DNA of 64,000 nucleotides from Bisporella sp. PMI_857. Its lineage: Eukaryota; Ascomycota; Leotiomycetes; Helotiales; Helotiaceae. Positions within the stretch are counted from its first letter, which is position 1. Each line of letters starts with the position of its first letter. Shown here piece by piece: positions 54,978-64,000 of this stretch. Location of the stretch: the NCBI GenBank assembly GCA_021307315.1, contig JAJSPD010000109.1, positions 1 through 64,000 on the forward strand. Reading direction: 5' to 3'. A program made the position numbers and the translations under genes. The notes beneath the pieces were generated by a model. That model worked only from the letters and a program-made list of their open reading frames with translations, did not search any database and was not told the origin of the DNA.

Positions 54978-57900
54978 ATGGTCACATCCTTGACCCCCGA
55001 TGACAGGGGCGAAAATGACTTGCTCCTGAAAACGTCCGAAACAGTAATGCAGATGGCAGAAATTGCTCGAATCAACGAGGTCAACGAGGAAGCAAGAGTC
55101 TTCTACTGCCACTTGGGGTTCCATTGCGTCAGATTCCGAGACCATGTAAGGCGCACATGCCAGACTTCGTCTCTACTCAATAGGGAACTGGTCAGCCAGG
55201 CTCTGCGCCAACTCGGCTCTCTGGTTCCTGAAACTGGCCTCCAGAAACTGCAATCATACCCTGTCACGTTGGAATTTCGTCTCGGCGCTCTTAACCTTCA
55301 CTGGAGCGAGATACGAAAGCAACACGAGGACGCGAAACTCGAATTCATTAGAAGATGGTTGAAGCTTGGAGCGTCCGACGAGCATCGCAGCGAAGTGGAC
55401 AAAGCACTGGAAAGTTGTGCGGACGACCTCGACAAGCAACAGCCCAAGCACTCTTTCAAGAAACCCGCGGAGATAATCGCATCCCCGGACATCAGCGAAC
55501 CATCATACACCGTCGGGAAGGTGGCTCAATCGATATTCGACGCGCTGTTGGATTGCAAGGGATGCTCCTGCTCGAGCCAACACAAGTTTGGAGCCAAGCT
55601 CGAATTGGGCACTTACCGGAAATCCGAGAAGAAAATCGATAAGAAACCAGTCGCCAAATATATTCGAAACCGTAATCGAAAGCTCTGCGGCTATGACGAT
55701 GCAGCCGGAGAGGAGATCAATTTCGACATGTTTCTTTCTATGGAACAGGATTGGCACGAAGTTCGCGTTCAAACCGTCAAAGAGAGAGTCGTTAGGTTTG
55801 CTATTTCTAGTGAAGTGGTGCTGCCCAGTGGAGGCAACGCTGCTGGTGCATCTACGAAGGTGGAGAAACTCTGCAGACCAATTGCCAAGATGAAAACGAA
55901 GGCTTTGCAGCGCCTCGTGTTGAAGCTCACCAGCGGCCAACTCTTTGAGATAGGATTTGAGAAAAGCAATTTCCGGATCGACAAGATTGCTGAGCCTATT
56001 TCTCTATCTCGGTGTTTTGAAGAGCGGCACGAATTCTTCACAGAGAAGACGAAACGCATCCTTTCGCTCATCATTGGCTACACAGTTCTCCACCTGAACG
56101 ACACTTCCTGGCTTCAGCCAGGGTGGGGTTCTACAAACATCAAATTTTTTCAGACAATTTCTTGCAAGACTCCTTTGCGACCATTCATCCAAACCCAGCT
56201 GCCCAAGGCCAGTCCCGCCGGCGCGATTCCCGATTTCCAACTCGTCGTGAACGGTGGTGACGGCGCTGACGATAGCTCGGACGTGCTAGATTCAGGACAT
56301 CGCTGTCCGGCATTGGTTGCCTTAGCAGTGGTGCTGATGGAGGTTTACTTTGTCAAGCCATTCAAAAAGCTAGCTGAGATGCATAACGTCCCGCTAATTG
56401 AGGAGTCCAGTGGCCGTATCACACTCATTGACGTCGATCAGGTGTTCAATGGCGTTGAGGAAATTGAGCAGGAAGGATGGCGGGCCCATATCCCCGAGGA
56501 CTCTCCTCTACTTACCGCTATAGACAACTGCCTGGATGGCGAGCTCTGGGAAGACGACGAAGGCGAGGCCCTCGACAGTGGAACGCTCATGTCGCGGATT
56601 TATCAACAAGTTGTTCGGCTCCTGGAGCTCCACCTGACTTGCGGCTTCAGCCAGATACCTCTGGACGGCATCGACAAGTATGCAAGGGATTTGGATGTTG
56701 GGAAGTGGGGTCAGGTCATAACCAGCCATGAATCAGATGGCCACGCGGCTACTCTGCCTCCGGGGGTGCTCACACCTACACACACCCCGCCATCCGCGCC
56801 TTTGCTGCTTGTTCCAAGCCAAGCCGGCGTCCAATATTCGCAGTCCAATTCTCTGGTCTCATATCCGGCACAGTATCCGGACTCCATGCGGAATCCTGAG
56901 GTCGATTACAAAGCATCTCAGTTCTTTGATGATGAGATGGGTGACGGGGAGTATTCTGTCGCTAAGTAAGTATCTCAATCGCAACTCTGTGAGCTCCCTG
57001 TAATGGCCTACATTTGTTTATGAATGAGATATGCCTGCTGACTTCCCATTCAGTAGAATCGAGAGATACCTGACATGGAGATCAGAATACGAAAAAGTCT
57101 ATGAGAGGTTCATTAAGGCACACCTCCCAGGCTCTCCATCACAACCTGTTAAAATTGCGATTCTGGACACGGGTATCGATCGAGATCACTACGCCTTCGA
57201 AGCTCGCGAGGTGAACCTCAAGGAAATGCGCAACTGCTACAACGAGTCCCAGAAGAAAGTTCCAGATCGAAATGGACATGGCACTTTCGTTACGAGCCTG
57301 ATACTCGACTATGCCCCAGACGCAGAACTCTACGTCGTCAAAGTTGCGGACAAGGAGAACTTGAGACCCGACGCCAAGATTGTTGTGAATGTAAGCGGCT
57401 GGATTGGTATTGCTTCCCTACACAACATTCAGAAACTGACATACACAGGCGATCAACCACGCAGTTGACAAATGGGATGTGGACATCATTTCGATGTCGT
57501 TTGGGTGGCCCTCCTCTAATTTTGAAGGTTACGACGCCCTCGAAGCTGCTATCGGCAAAGCATACAGCAAGAAAGTCCTCATGTTCGCTGCTGCTGCTAA
57601 TAGTGGTGGCCGACTTGGTCGAGCGTATCCTGCCAGCAGCTCGGAGGTCATCTGCGTCCATTCGACCGACACGTATGGGGGCGCATCGAACTTCAGCCCG
57701 ACCGCCGAGCCTAACTCCATTAACATTGCGACGGTCGGCGAGTGGGTCCAGTCGGCATGGCCGATGCTGCTTTGTGGCGACAAGTCGAACCCAAAGTGCG
57801 TCGAGTCCCGGTCAGGGACGTCGTATGCGACGCCTATTATTGCGGGGATTGCGGCGTTCCTGCTGCAGTATGCGCGACTGCATTTACCGGGGAGTGCGGC

Positions 57901-58081
57901 ACTGGCGTTGAAGCGGAAGGAGAGGATGGAGGCTCTGCTAAGGAGATGTGCCGAGCGGGGCCCCAATTACAATCCGAGGGATGGATATTTCTACGTTGAA
58001 CTGAGTTTGAATCACCATAATCTTTTTGGAGGGAAGTTGGAGTGGGTCAATTATGAAATTTCGAAGACATTGAGGACATAG
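54978..58081 (+). CDS. DUF7580-like / subtilisin (S8) protease fusion, HET-Q2-like
   Basis: Three exons, 54978-56965, 57054-57390 and 57449-58081, with clean GTAAGT/GTAAGC..CAG introns in correct phase, giving 985 residues. Residues about 1-600 resemble fungal DUF7580 proteins; the part near residues 370-470 (GYTVLHLNDTSWLQPGW, ALVALAVVLMEVYFVKP) is reminiscent of a degenerate kinase-like lobe. Residues about 690-970 are a subtilase with all catalytic marks: AILDTGID (Asp about 701), GHGTFV (His about 738), AAANSGG (oxyanion Asn about 826) and SGTSYATPIIAG (Ser about 900). There is no signal peptide, so it should act in the cytosol. It is convergent with a gasdermin-like gene, stop codons 114 bases apart. 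By analogy with HET-Q2 the N-terminal half may sense a trigger and the protease may cleave the gasdermin; this is inferred. Confidence 0.9.
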
Positions 58082-58195
58082 CAAGCATGTTTCGGATACA
58101 TGTATTTCAGCGTAGTGACACAAGACCAGTACTGAAACCTTTTCGTCCTAGTCACAATTTACGAAGCAAACGGACTTCCTTCTTCTGCCTGTGTG

Positions 58196-59197
58196 TCAAT
58201 CATCAGAGTCTTCCTCCTTTGGAATCGCGCAGACCACCACATCGCCATCATCCACCAGCTCCACTGTGTCAAACCCTTCACTCTCCGCATCTGGATCTTC
58301 GACCTTCAGGACAGACAGTTCCGGGCCTTTGACCTGCTCCTCCTCGTTGCCCAACATAGCTCCCTTGCGGTACTCCTCCTCGCTCACCACCTGCCCCGTC
58401 GCCTTACCCACAAAGATCTTGCTCACGCGAAACGCAAACACAAAGTCGTCGCTGCCCTCCCATTTTGTGATGGCTTTTTTGCCTGCTTTGCCCTCTATAC
58501 CCGGACCGCCACCAATAGGTAAGATGCCGCCGCTCCATAATGTGCCATCGACTTCAAAGGCAAGAGCGCCCCCAACGGTGCGGGACTTGAGCGATTTGGC
58601 TTCGACGCCAGTGACGACTTTGAGGCCGGTAATGATATAGACTGGCTTGCGGTAGCCAGAGATTTGGAGGAAGCGGCGGACGTCGTCGGCTTCGATGCAC
58701 CTCTGGAAGTAGGACGGTGTTGGAAAGAATTGTGTGGTCTGAATGGTTTCGAAAGAGAATGTGTCCTCATCACTGGTATTATCAACGAGATATAGTTAAT
58801 TTCCACTTAAATAGCACTAAGAGATACTTAGAGAGGAGCAACTCGGGCTTAAAGAGAGCGCATTAAATCATAAGTTACGTTCTTGATGGTGTTGGGTGCT
58901 CGTAGAGGCAAGGCTCGCCTACCTATTGTCCATTTCGGCGTCGACATCGACACCAAACCCAAGAACGCTGAGGAACTTGGTCAGGATGGAGAACTTTCCG
59001 CTCCGCCACTTCTCTTTGGTGTATTGGACAGTCATTTTTTTCGTCGAGAAGACATCAGAGCCCTCTGGCGGCGGAGCGCAGTGGAGGGGTCGTTCAGGCC
59101 TTTTGACCGAGGTGATGACGTTGCCTAGCTTGATTGGACCACCCGGGGGATAATCCCACGTCGGAGCGTAGAAGAAGAAGCATTGGCAATTGGCCAT
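58196..59197 (-). CDS. gasdermin-like pore-forming protein (HET-Q1/RCD-1-like)
   Basis: Two exons, 59197-58923 and 58772-58196, with a GTAGGC..CCAG intron of 150 bases, giving 283 residues. The N-terminus is hydrophobic (FFFYAPTWDYPPGGPIKLGN), and FSILTKFLSVLGFGVDVD follows at about 72-89. The core resembles the gasdermin N domain: VYIITGLKVV (136-145) corresponds to V-Y-V-V-T-x-x-L in animal gasdermins, then a Gly-rich hairpin-like stretch, K-K, and WEGSDDFVFAFRVSKI (196-211), matching the G-S-x-x-x-A-F-R-V end of that domain. The last 65 residues are acidic (EEEQVKG, EDPDAESEG, EEDSDD) and could be the inhibitory tail removed on activation. It would form plasma-membrane pores and cause cell death. 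The call rests on motif order by eye, supported by the neighbouring subtilase. Confidence 0.8.
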
Positions 59198-59344
59198 GAC
59201 TATTGTCGTGTCTCTACCTTGGGCGATTCGGAGAGGTAAGACTCTTTGCTCTAATAGAACTCGGAGCGTTAGGCAATCACTTCTGGTAGAATGGTATTTA
59301 GGCATCCATCAAATGCAGTGGTTCGCAACCAGGCAACATAACTT

Positions 59345-59516
59345 TGTTACGACACACGTTGTGGATCTACAGACACAGAGGGCAACAGTGGTATCATACA
59401 GAGAATCTAAAGCTAAGCAAGGAAAAGGAGCTCGAGGAGAGCAGGCTATATACACGAGTGGCTCTGAGAGCCCGGCTAATATAGGTCACGTGTGCTCCAG
59501 AGCACGGGACGTGACA
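59345..59516. repeat. possible solo LTR
   Basis: It starts TGTTACGACACACGTTGTGG and ends CGGGACGTGACA, 172 bases with TG..CA ends. A TATATAC segment and an AAGCTAAGCAAGGAAAAGG stretch recall the family A LTR layout. No matching target duplication was found. Confidence 0.4.
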
Positions 59517-59606
59517 ATTGTTTTTGAATTTTAATTTATTCTTTTTTAATACTTTCTCTACGTTATTTAATAAGTTAACAAAATACAAAAAGCGCGTGAT
59601 GAATCC

Positions 59607-59680
59607 GATTTAATCTGATTTAATCTGATTTAATCTGATTTAAAATCAAAAAAATCAAATCTGATTAAATCAAATTGTAA
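59607..59680. repeat. 10-bp tandem repeat followed by its inverted copies
   Basis: TAATCTGATT is repeated three times directly (59611-59640) with a further partial copy, and then appears inverted (AAATCAGATT-like, 59648-59680), so the whole block can fold back. Confidence 0.7.
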
Positions 59681-60689
59681 TCAATCCTAGGCGTCGGAAT
59701 ACCTACCACGTAGCAAAAGGCGTAGTAGCTGTGACTACGCTTTTGTTTGTGTGGTTCTGGTATTGATTGATTCTTTTAAGCTACCGCTTATGGCCAGGTA
59801 GATATATGTGATAGAAGGCCCACAATTCCCGCGATCCGATGGATCGCGTGAGCTATATATATGCACCCCAACACTAGGATTATATTTTGGTCACACTGCG
59901 CATTTCTTAAATTCAGAGTTTTTTTCGCAGCCGCAAATGTGCTTAATATACACCTGTACACACATGGTCGAACTAAGGTTTGCTAGGCAGAGTACTATAC
60001 AAGTTGGCTTGAAAAAATTTACCTATTTTTAGTGGTAAAGATGTATAATTTAATTCAAGTGAAGAACGAGATGCGAATCTGCCTGTGAAATTCTAGATAA
60101 TCAGACTTCTTCAGGATACTCGTGACTCGATTCTAAGCACGCACCACTTGCAAAATCTGGTTCGCGGTAAAAAAAGTTCTTGACGCGTCTAGGTAGTTTT
60201 GGTAACCGATAATGATCGGACTTCATGGTGCACAAGAGATATTATACTTGGAATGCTCTACGTCTGGCCTCGGGAAAAGTCACGAGTAGCGCGTAATTGA
60301 GGTCTCGATTGGAATTCCAGGTGGCGCTTACGGGCGAAGAACAAAACCGCATATAGATTCCGACATAGGTTAGTTGAACTTAAGATGGATCAACTGGATA
60401 ACTGTCGAACAAAACCAACAGTCGAGGGAAAGGATGTGTCAATTGGCGCCGTGGGTAATTTCTATAAATGCATAGTAAGCGCGTTAACTAAAGACCGTTG
60501 CCCGAACTTTCGGTTATTTTTTTATACAACGCTCGCTTTCTGCTACAAACATCCCCAAACAAAAGTCTGCCCCAATCTACCACAGACCTCAATATCAACT
60601 TCTAATCGAGTAAGCCAGGTCTTATTATCAAGAAAACCCTTCTTCGGTGTGTATCAGACGCATCACCCCAACCAAAGCTATGCATTCTA

Positions 60690-61437
60690 CCATGATCGAG
60701 ATCTTGTATCAAGATATAGATACTCAAAGTAACACGTCTAGCTATTACAGAATGCTGGTGAACAAAAGTACTTCACATACATTACTATCGACCCAGGAGT
60801 CTATGAAATTGATGACCTGTGCTTCCCGCAAGGGACTGGAACTATGGCTGCATCTCGCAAACCGTGGGAGGTCTGACATCGTTCTTCGCGAAAACCGCTA
60901 AGAAAAATTTTCCTTCAATCAATACTCTGGCATAAAAAGTCCTACGAATGCCTTTCTTTGAAAATTGGAGAGAGACTCAGGTCAAACGTCTACATAGCAT
61001 CTTCTCCGCAATCCGAGAAACCAATAGTTGCTAAATTTGCAAGATTCTACTGGGAGATTGGATACTATATCGCCGAGACCGAAGCGTATTCATGGATAGA
61101 CGGCCACAATGTCAGCCCAGAGTTCCTAGGGCCCTTAACTGAAGATGGCTGGGTTGTCGGGTTTCTTATCGAACACGTTGATGGTCGCCATGCTACCATT
61201 TCAGGCCTTCCTGCCTGCGAGGTCATTTTTAAACGATTGCATGGTTTAGGCATTCTTCACAGCGATCTGAACAAGCACAATTTTTTGGTTTCGGAAATGG
61301 GCGCTATTCTCATTGATTTTGAGACGGCAAAGCGGTTGGATAATAGCGAGGCTATGAAAATGGAAATGGAGGGATTAGAGGCGCAGCTGTTGGACGAGTC
61401 TGGAAGTGGTGGAGTGGTTTTGGAGGACGACACTTGA
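60690..61437 (+). pseudogene. kinase-like protein, N-terminus frameshifted
   Basis: The C-terminal 150 residues are intact in one frame from 60955: LKIGERLRSNVYIASSPQ, IVAKFARFYWEIGY, ETEAYSWIDG..PEFLGPLTEDG, then the catalytic-loop-like HSDLNKHNFLV and the DFG-position IDFETA. This is the fungal kinase-like (aminoglycoside-phosphotransferase fold) family. Upstream the homologous N-terminus is present but spread over frames: YYRMLV, then YFTYITIDPGVYEIDDL, then DWNYGCISQ..FFAKTAKKNFPS, then back. Frame changes lie near 60757, 60830 and 60925. Either a pseudogene, or only the C-terminal frame is used. Confidence 0.65.
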
Positions 61438-62329
61438 AGATTTTGGATAAGCCTAACAGGGGTGAGATTTGCTAGATGGTGAGGTTGAAGCCGCTTCAGA
61501 GGCGGTGACGCATTCGCCATAGGTTGTTGAACAGGCTAGGTCTAAGGATCATACCTAGTCTGTTGTAGGCACCGGTAGGTACCTGTAGGCAACGGTAAGC
61601 AACAGTAGGTATCAGTGTGATGACATGTGAGTATCGTACCTCTATAAGTATAGGGATTATCTCCTGTAGTATTAGGTTCTATAACCTTCAGCAATTGATA
61701 CTTGTTTGCCCTATACTCTCTGAAGGCCACGTGACTTTCTTCCTCTATTTGAACATAGGTCTATGCGCTTTCCATCAAACTATTAAATGCTACGGCTTCA
61801 ATACAAAATTAAGCCCGGGGTGGGTGGTTGAAAGAGTAAGGTACTTTACTAATGAAGGCTCGCTCATGTGCTTGTACTTTTGGCGGCACGAGCAGCGTTG
61901 AAGTGAGGCATTATTAGCAGCGGGTAGGCAGCGGGTAGGTAAGTGGAACACCATAGCAAAAGTGTGACGATCGAAAAGAACTCAAGTTGTGTGAAAATAG
62001 CGCCGGTAGCCTGCATAAATATATCGATTTCTTCATCTCTATTTCTATTCCTCAAGCTGCATGTACAGTCACTAGCAGCAAGCGGAGAACTTCTTAAATC
62101 TTGCTTTGGATTTGAGATGACCGCTTTGTCTTATTTCTTATGGTACAACCAGCTTAAATACTGTGGTACCCCGGTAGTTATACAGTCCTAGACAACAATA
62201 CTATCGACAAAAACTCCTGAAATTGCGTCAACCACTCGTTCAAAGAGTATTCACCTGCAACTCTGATCAAGGGCGAAGGAATACAGCGTCTCCATGATAA
62301 TGGATAATTTATGCCATACTAAAGTTCAC
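61438..62329. other. intergenic, with a short GGTAGG-type repeat
   Basis: At 61563-61617 an imperfect 11-12 base repeat of the type GTAGGCA(C)CGGTAGGTA occurs about five times, and a GCGGGTAGGCAGCGGGTAGGTA copy lies at 61919-61941. No gene is visible. Confidence 0.45.
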
Positions 62330-63575
62330 TTATCTTCTAGCTACAACAATGCACCCTCTGACAATACCACTGCGAGCCCACCATTTGAACACCTTTCCAG
62401 CTCCTTTGTACCTCCCAATAGTCATGCCAGTATTTTTCAGTTCTCCGTCTCGCCTTTCTATGAAAGATGCCATCCCGGCAAAGACGTGATCGGATATATC
62501 TCGGATCTCAATCTTGTTCCTGTTATACCCAGCGGCGAGTAGCTGATTCCTATACTCTGTGATTGTAAGGAAATTAGTAAATGGAGTTGCGGCAAAGAAG
62601 CAGACAAGGCGAAGAAGGATGAGGCCCCAGATAGATGGCGTGTCAGACAGGAGAAGGTCAAATGCCATTATAGAAGCGTTTAATTCTCCAAAGGCATGGC
62701 GGAAGATGGGTTCTCGGGATGGGATGAAGTGATAGAGCGTATCGAGTGCAAGAACCCAGGTAGCTAGGTTGGGTGTTGTTGGGGCAACAACTGTGCCGTC
62801 TTCCTTAGTTGACGTATCGGAGGCAGCCTCGTGAATATCCTTGGTCCAAGTGCTGGGCTTTGCAGCGTCTGCACAAAACAACTTAACTCCGCTTCCATTT
62901 GTATTGGAGGATGAATATAACCGCTCATTCGCAAAGCGAAATTGGGATGGGACAATTGTCAAGCCGACGTAGCTATCCAAAAGATAATGCCTAGGTGAAT
63001 CGGTAGCGCCATCCTCAGTTCGTCGTATTTTACGCGCCAACTGTGCAAGATATATACTTTGGTCACCGCAGCCGAATCCAAGATCAATAACTCTGAACTT
63101 GGTAGTATTCGACTGACCAAAGGGCATCCTATCTGGGCCCAACAGTCCGGCTGCCATTAGCACCTCGTCAAGAAGAGCACGGCAAGCAACTGGGAAACTC
63201 GTTGTTTGCTAAGGAAGAATTAGAACATCAACTTCAACACCCGATGAGCTGTCTTACCTCCCAAAAGCCCATGTTCATCCACATTGACGCCGGGGGCACC
63301 TCAACATTAAGTATCCCGTGATCGAGTCTGTAAAGATCATGATCACCTTCATCTTTTGAGTGGAAAAGATATCCTGCAACCCGTTTGAGTGCGTGTGTTA
63401 AAAATGGCACTAGTATGGCTCCCGATATGCATCCAGCAACATAGACATATACGAAATTGGACATTCCATCTTGAAACATGTGATCAAACCTCTCCATGCT
63501 GCTAACGGCAGGCCATATGGATATCGTAAAGCAGGCAGCAATGACAAGGCCAACAAGCCATTTACTTCCATTCAT
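62330..63575 (-). CDS. membrane-anchored SAM-dependent methyltransferase
   Basis: Two exons, 63575-63258 and 63208-62330, with a GTAAGA..CTTAG intron in phase 0, giving 398 residues. The N-terminal 65 residues contain two membrane segments (WLVGLVIAACFTISIWPAV and VYVYVAGCISGAILVPFLT). The class I methyltransferase fold follows, with motif I FRVIDLGFGCGDQS at about 144-156 and a WVLALDTLYHFIP segment in the place of motif IV. The substrate is not visible; methylation of a lipid or lipophilic metabolite at an ER-type membrane is plausible. It is transcribed divergently from an FAD-dependent oxidoreductase gene 279 bases away, suggesting shared regulation and a joint pathway. Confidence 0.82.
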
Positions 63576-63854
63576 ATTACCGCATGCCCCAATAGGTAAC
63601 GATCTCGGCTTTGTATGCCAGACAGGTATCTTTTGATTCTCAAGTCAATCACGAGAGAAGCGGCCCAGTCTTGGCAAAAGTAGGCTTGGTGCTCGCTTGT
63701 GGCCGTAACCTCGGCTGTTTTGTGCACAGCCCCAACTCCTATTTTTGCAAAATGAATTCTCGATGTGGTTCTGGATTGCGCTCTGCATCACGTACAGCTT
63801 TGCAGTATCTTTGGTTGCCGTCTTGAGCCGCAGTGTGGTTCTGTTGCAGCCAAT
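63576..63854. promoter_or_regulatory. shared divergent promoter
   Basis: 279 bases between the start codons of the methyltransferase (leftward) and FAD-oxidoreductase (rightward) genes. No clear TATA box or operator was recognised. Confidence 0.45.
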
Positions 63855-64000
63855 ATGGAGGGAGACACGAACGTCAAGTGCCGGGTGGCAGTCGTCGGGT
63901 CCGGCATGGCTGGATTAGTAACCGCATACCTTCTGAATCAGGACCCTGAACATCGATACAGTGTTGAGGTTTTTGAGATTGTAAGACTCCGAAGGGATTT
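63855..64000 (+). CDS. FAD/NAD(P)-binding oxidoreductase, 5' part only
   Basis: The ATG at 63855 opens MEGDTNVKCRVAVVGSGMAG, then LVTAYLL and YSVEVFEI, a Rossmann dinucleotide-binding start (G-x-G-x2-G with a downstream acidic residue, E in VEVFE). A GTAAGA donor at about 63978 probably ends exon 1. The window ends before the rest. The motif is that of amine-oxidase-like or flavin-containing enzymes; further assignment is not possible. Confidence 0.75.
   Translation, partial: MEGDTNVKCRVAVVGSGMAGLVTAYLLNQDPEHRYSVEVFEIVRLRRD

Larger units (their letters stand above)
59198..60689. other. gasdermin upstream region, repeats and gene-free DNA
   Basis: It holds the possible solo LTR and the 10-base tandem repeat at 59607-59680. 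The rest is AT-rich without a recognisable gene. The frame of 115 codons at 60385-60732 has no known similarity. Confidence 0.4.

Noticed and set aside
55503..55940. 145-codon minus-strand frame
   Set aside because: It is antisense to the DUF7580-like region of an intact 663-codon frame.
58883..59153. Plus-strand frames of about 80 codons
   Set aside because: They are antisense to exon 1 of the gasdermin-like gene, whose motif content is clear.
1..64000. CRISPR arrays, bacterial operons or prophage
   Set aside because: No regularly spaced repeats of the right kind; intron-containing fungal genes throughout.
1..64000. tRNA or rRNA genes
   Set aside because: No cloverleaf with a proper A and B box or rRNA-like sequence was found by eye; a tRNAscan-SE run would settle it.

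Overview
The window is nuclear DNA from a filamentous ascomycete (Pezizomycotina). The reasons are short GT..AG introns of about 45-150 bases with CTAAC/CTGAC-like branch sites, fungus-restricted families (HET domain, Hce2/Ecp2 effector, fungal NLR-type proteins, a fungal gasdermin-like protein), and DNA transposons and LTR elements carrying C:G to T:A decay typical of repeat-induced point mutation (RIP). The class cannot be settled from the sequence; Leotiomycetes would fit but is a guess.

Layout. 1-9.4 kb is mostly decayed, AT-rich or gene-free DNA with one secreted Hce2 effector gene (2538-3338), a Skp1-like fragment, a small inverted-repeat transposon and LTR debris. 9.5-11.2 kb holds a four-exon sugar (maltose/alpha-glucoside type) transporter. 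12-19 kb is repeat-rich: solo LTRs of three families, a dead pogo-like transposase and fragments of a Cys-rich/membrane gene. 19.1-25.4 kb carries a HET protein, a small membrane protein and an ankyrin protein with a fungal NLR-type N-terminus. 26.4 kb holds a secreted cold-shock-domain protein with introns in both UTRs. 27.6-35.8 kb is a Fot1/pogo-type transposon split by a complete Ty3/gypsy retrotransposon (29013-35458, 288-bp LTRs, 5-bp target duplication ACTAT). 35.9-41.8 kb contains a broken GMC oxidoreductase, a HET/NB-ARC/TPR receptor and a 73-residue Cys-containing secreted protein. 44-50.4 kb has hypothetical genes, a J-domain-less DnaJ zinc-finger gene, a broken gene joining a fungal NLR-type N-terminus to a DnaJ C-terminal domain, and a Helitron-like relic. 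52.2-54.5 kb is a C2H2 zinc-finger gene. 55-59.2 kb holds the convergent pair described below. 60.7-64 kb has a broken kinase-like gene, a membrane-anchored methyltransferase and the start of a divergent FAD-dependent oxidoreductase gene.

The most interesting unit is a convergent gene pair at 54978-59197. One gene encodes a 985-residue protein with a DUF7580-like N-terminal half and an intact subtilisin (S8) domain. The other encodes a 283-residue gasdermin-like pore-forming protein with an acidic C-terminal tail. Their stop codons are 114 bases apart. This is the arrangement of the Podospora HET-Q1/HET-Q2 system, in which a subtilase cleaves a gasdermin to start regulated cell death. Together with the HET, HET-NLR, ankyrin, C2H2 and Fungal_N-like genes nearby it makes much of the window look like a non-self-recognition or immunity island embedded in repeats. 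The secreted cold-shock protein is the second notable item: it looks like a bacterial CspA domain behind a fungal signal peptide.

All exon joins were made by eye from splice signals and reading frame; no searches were run.
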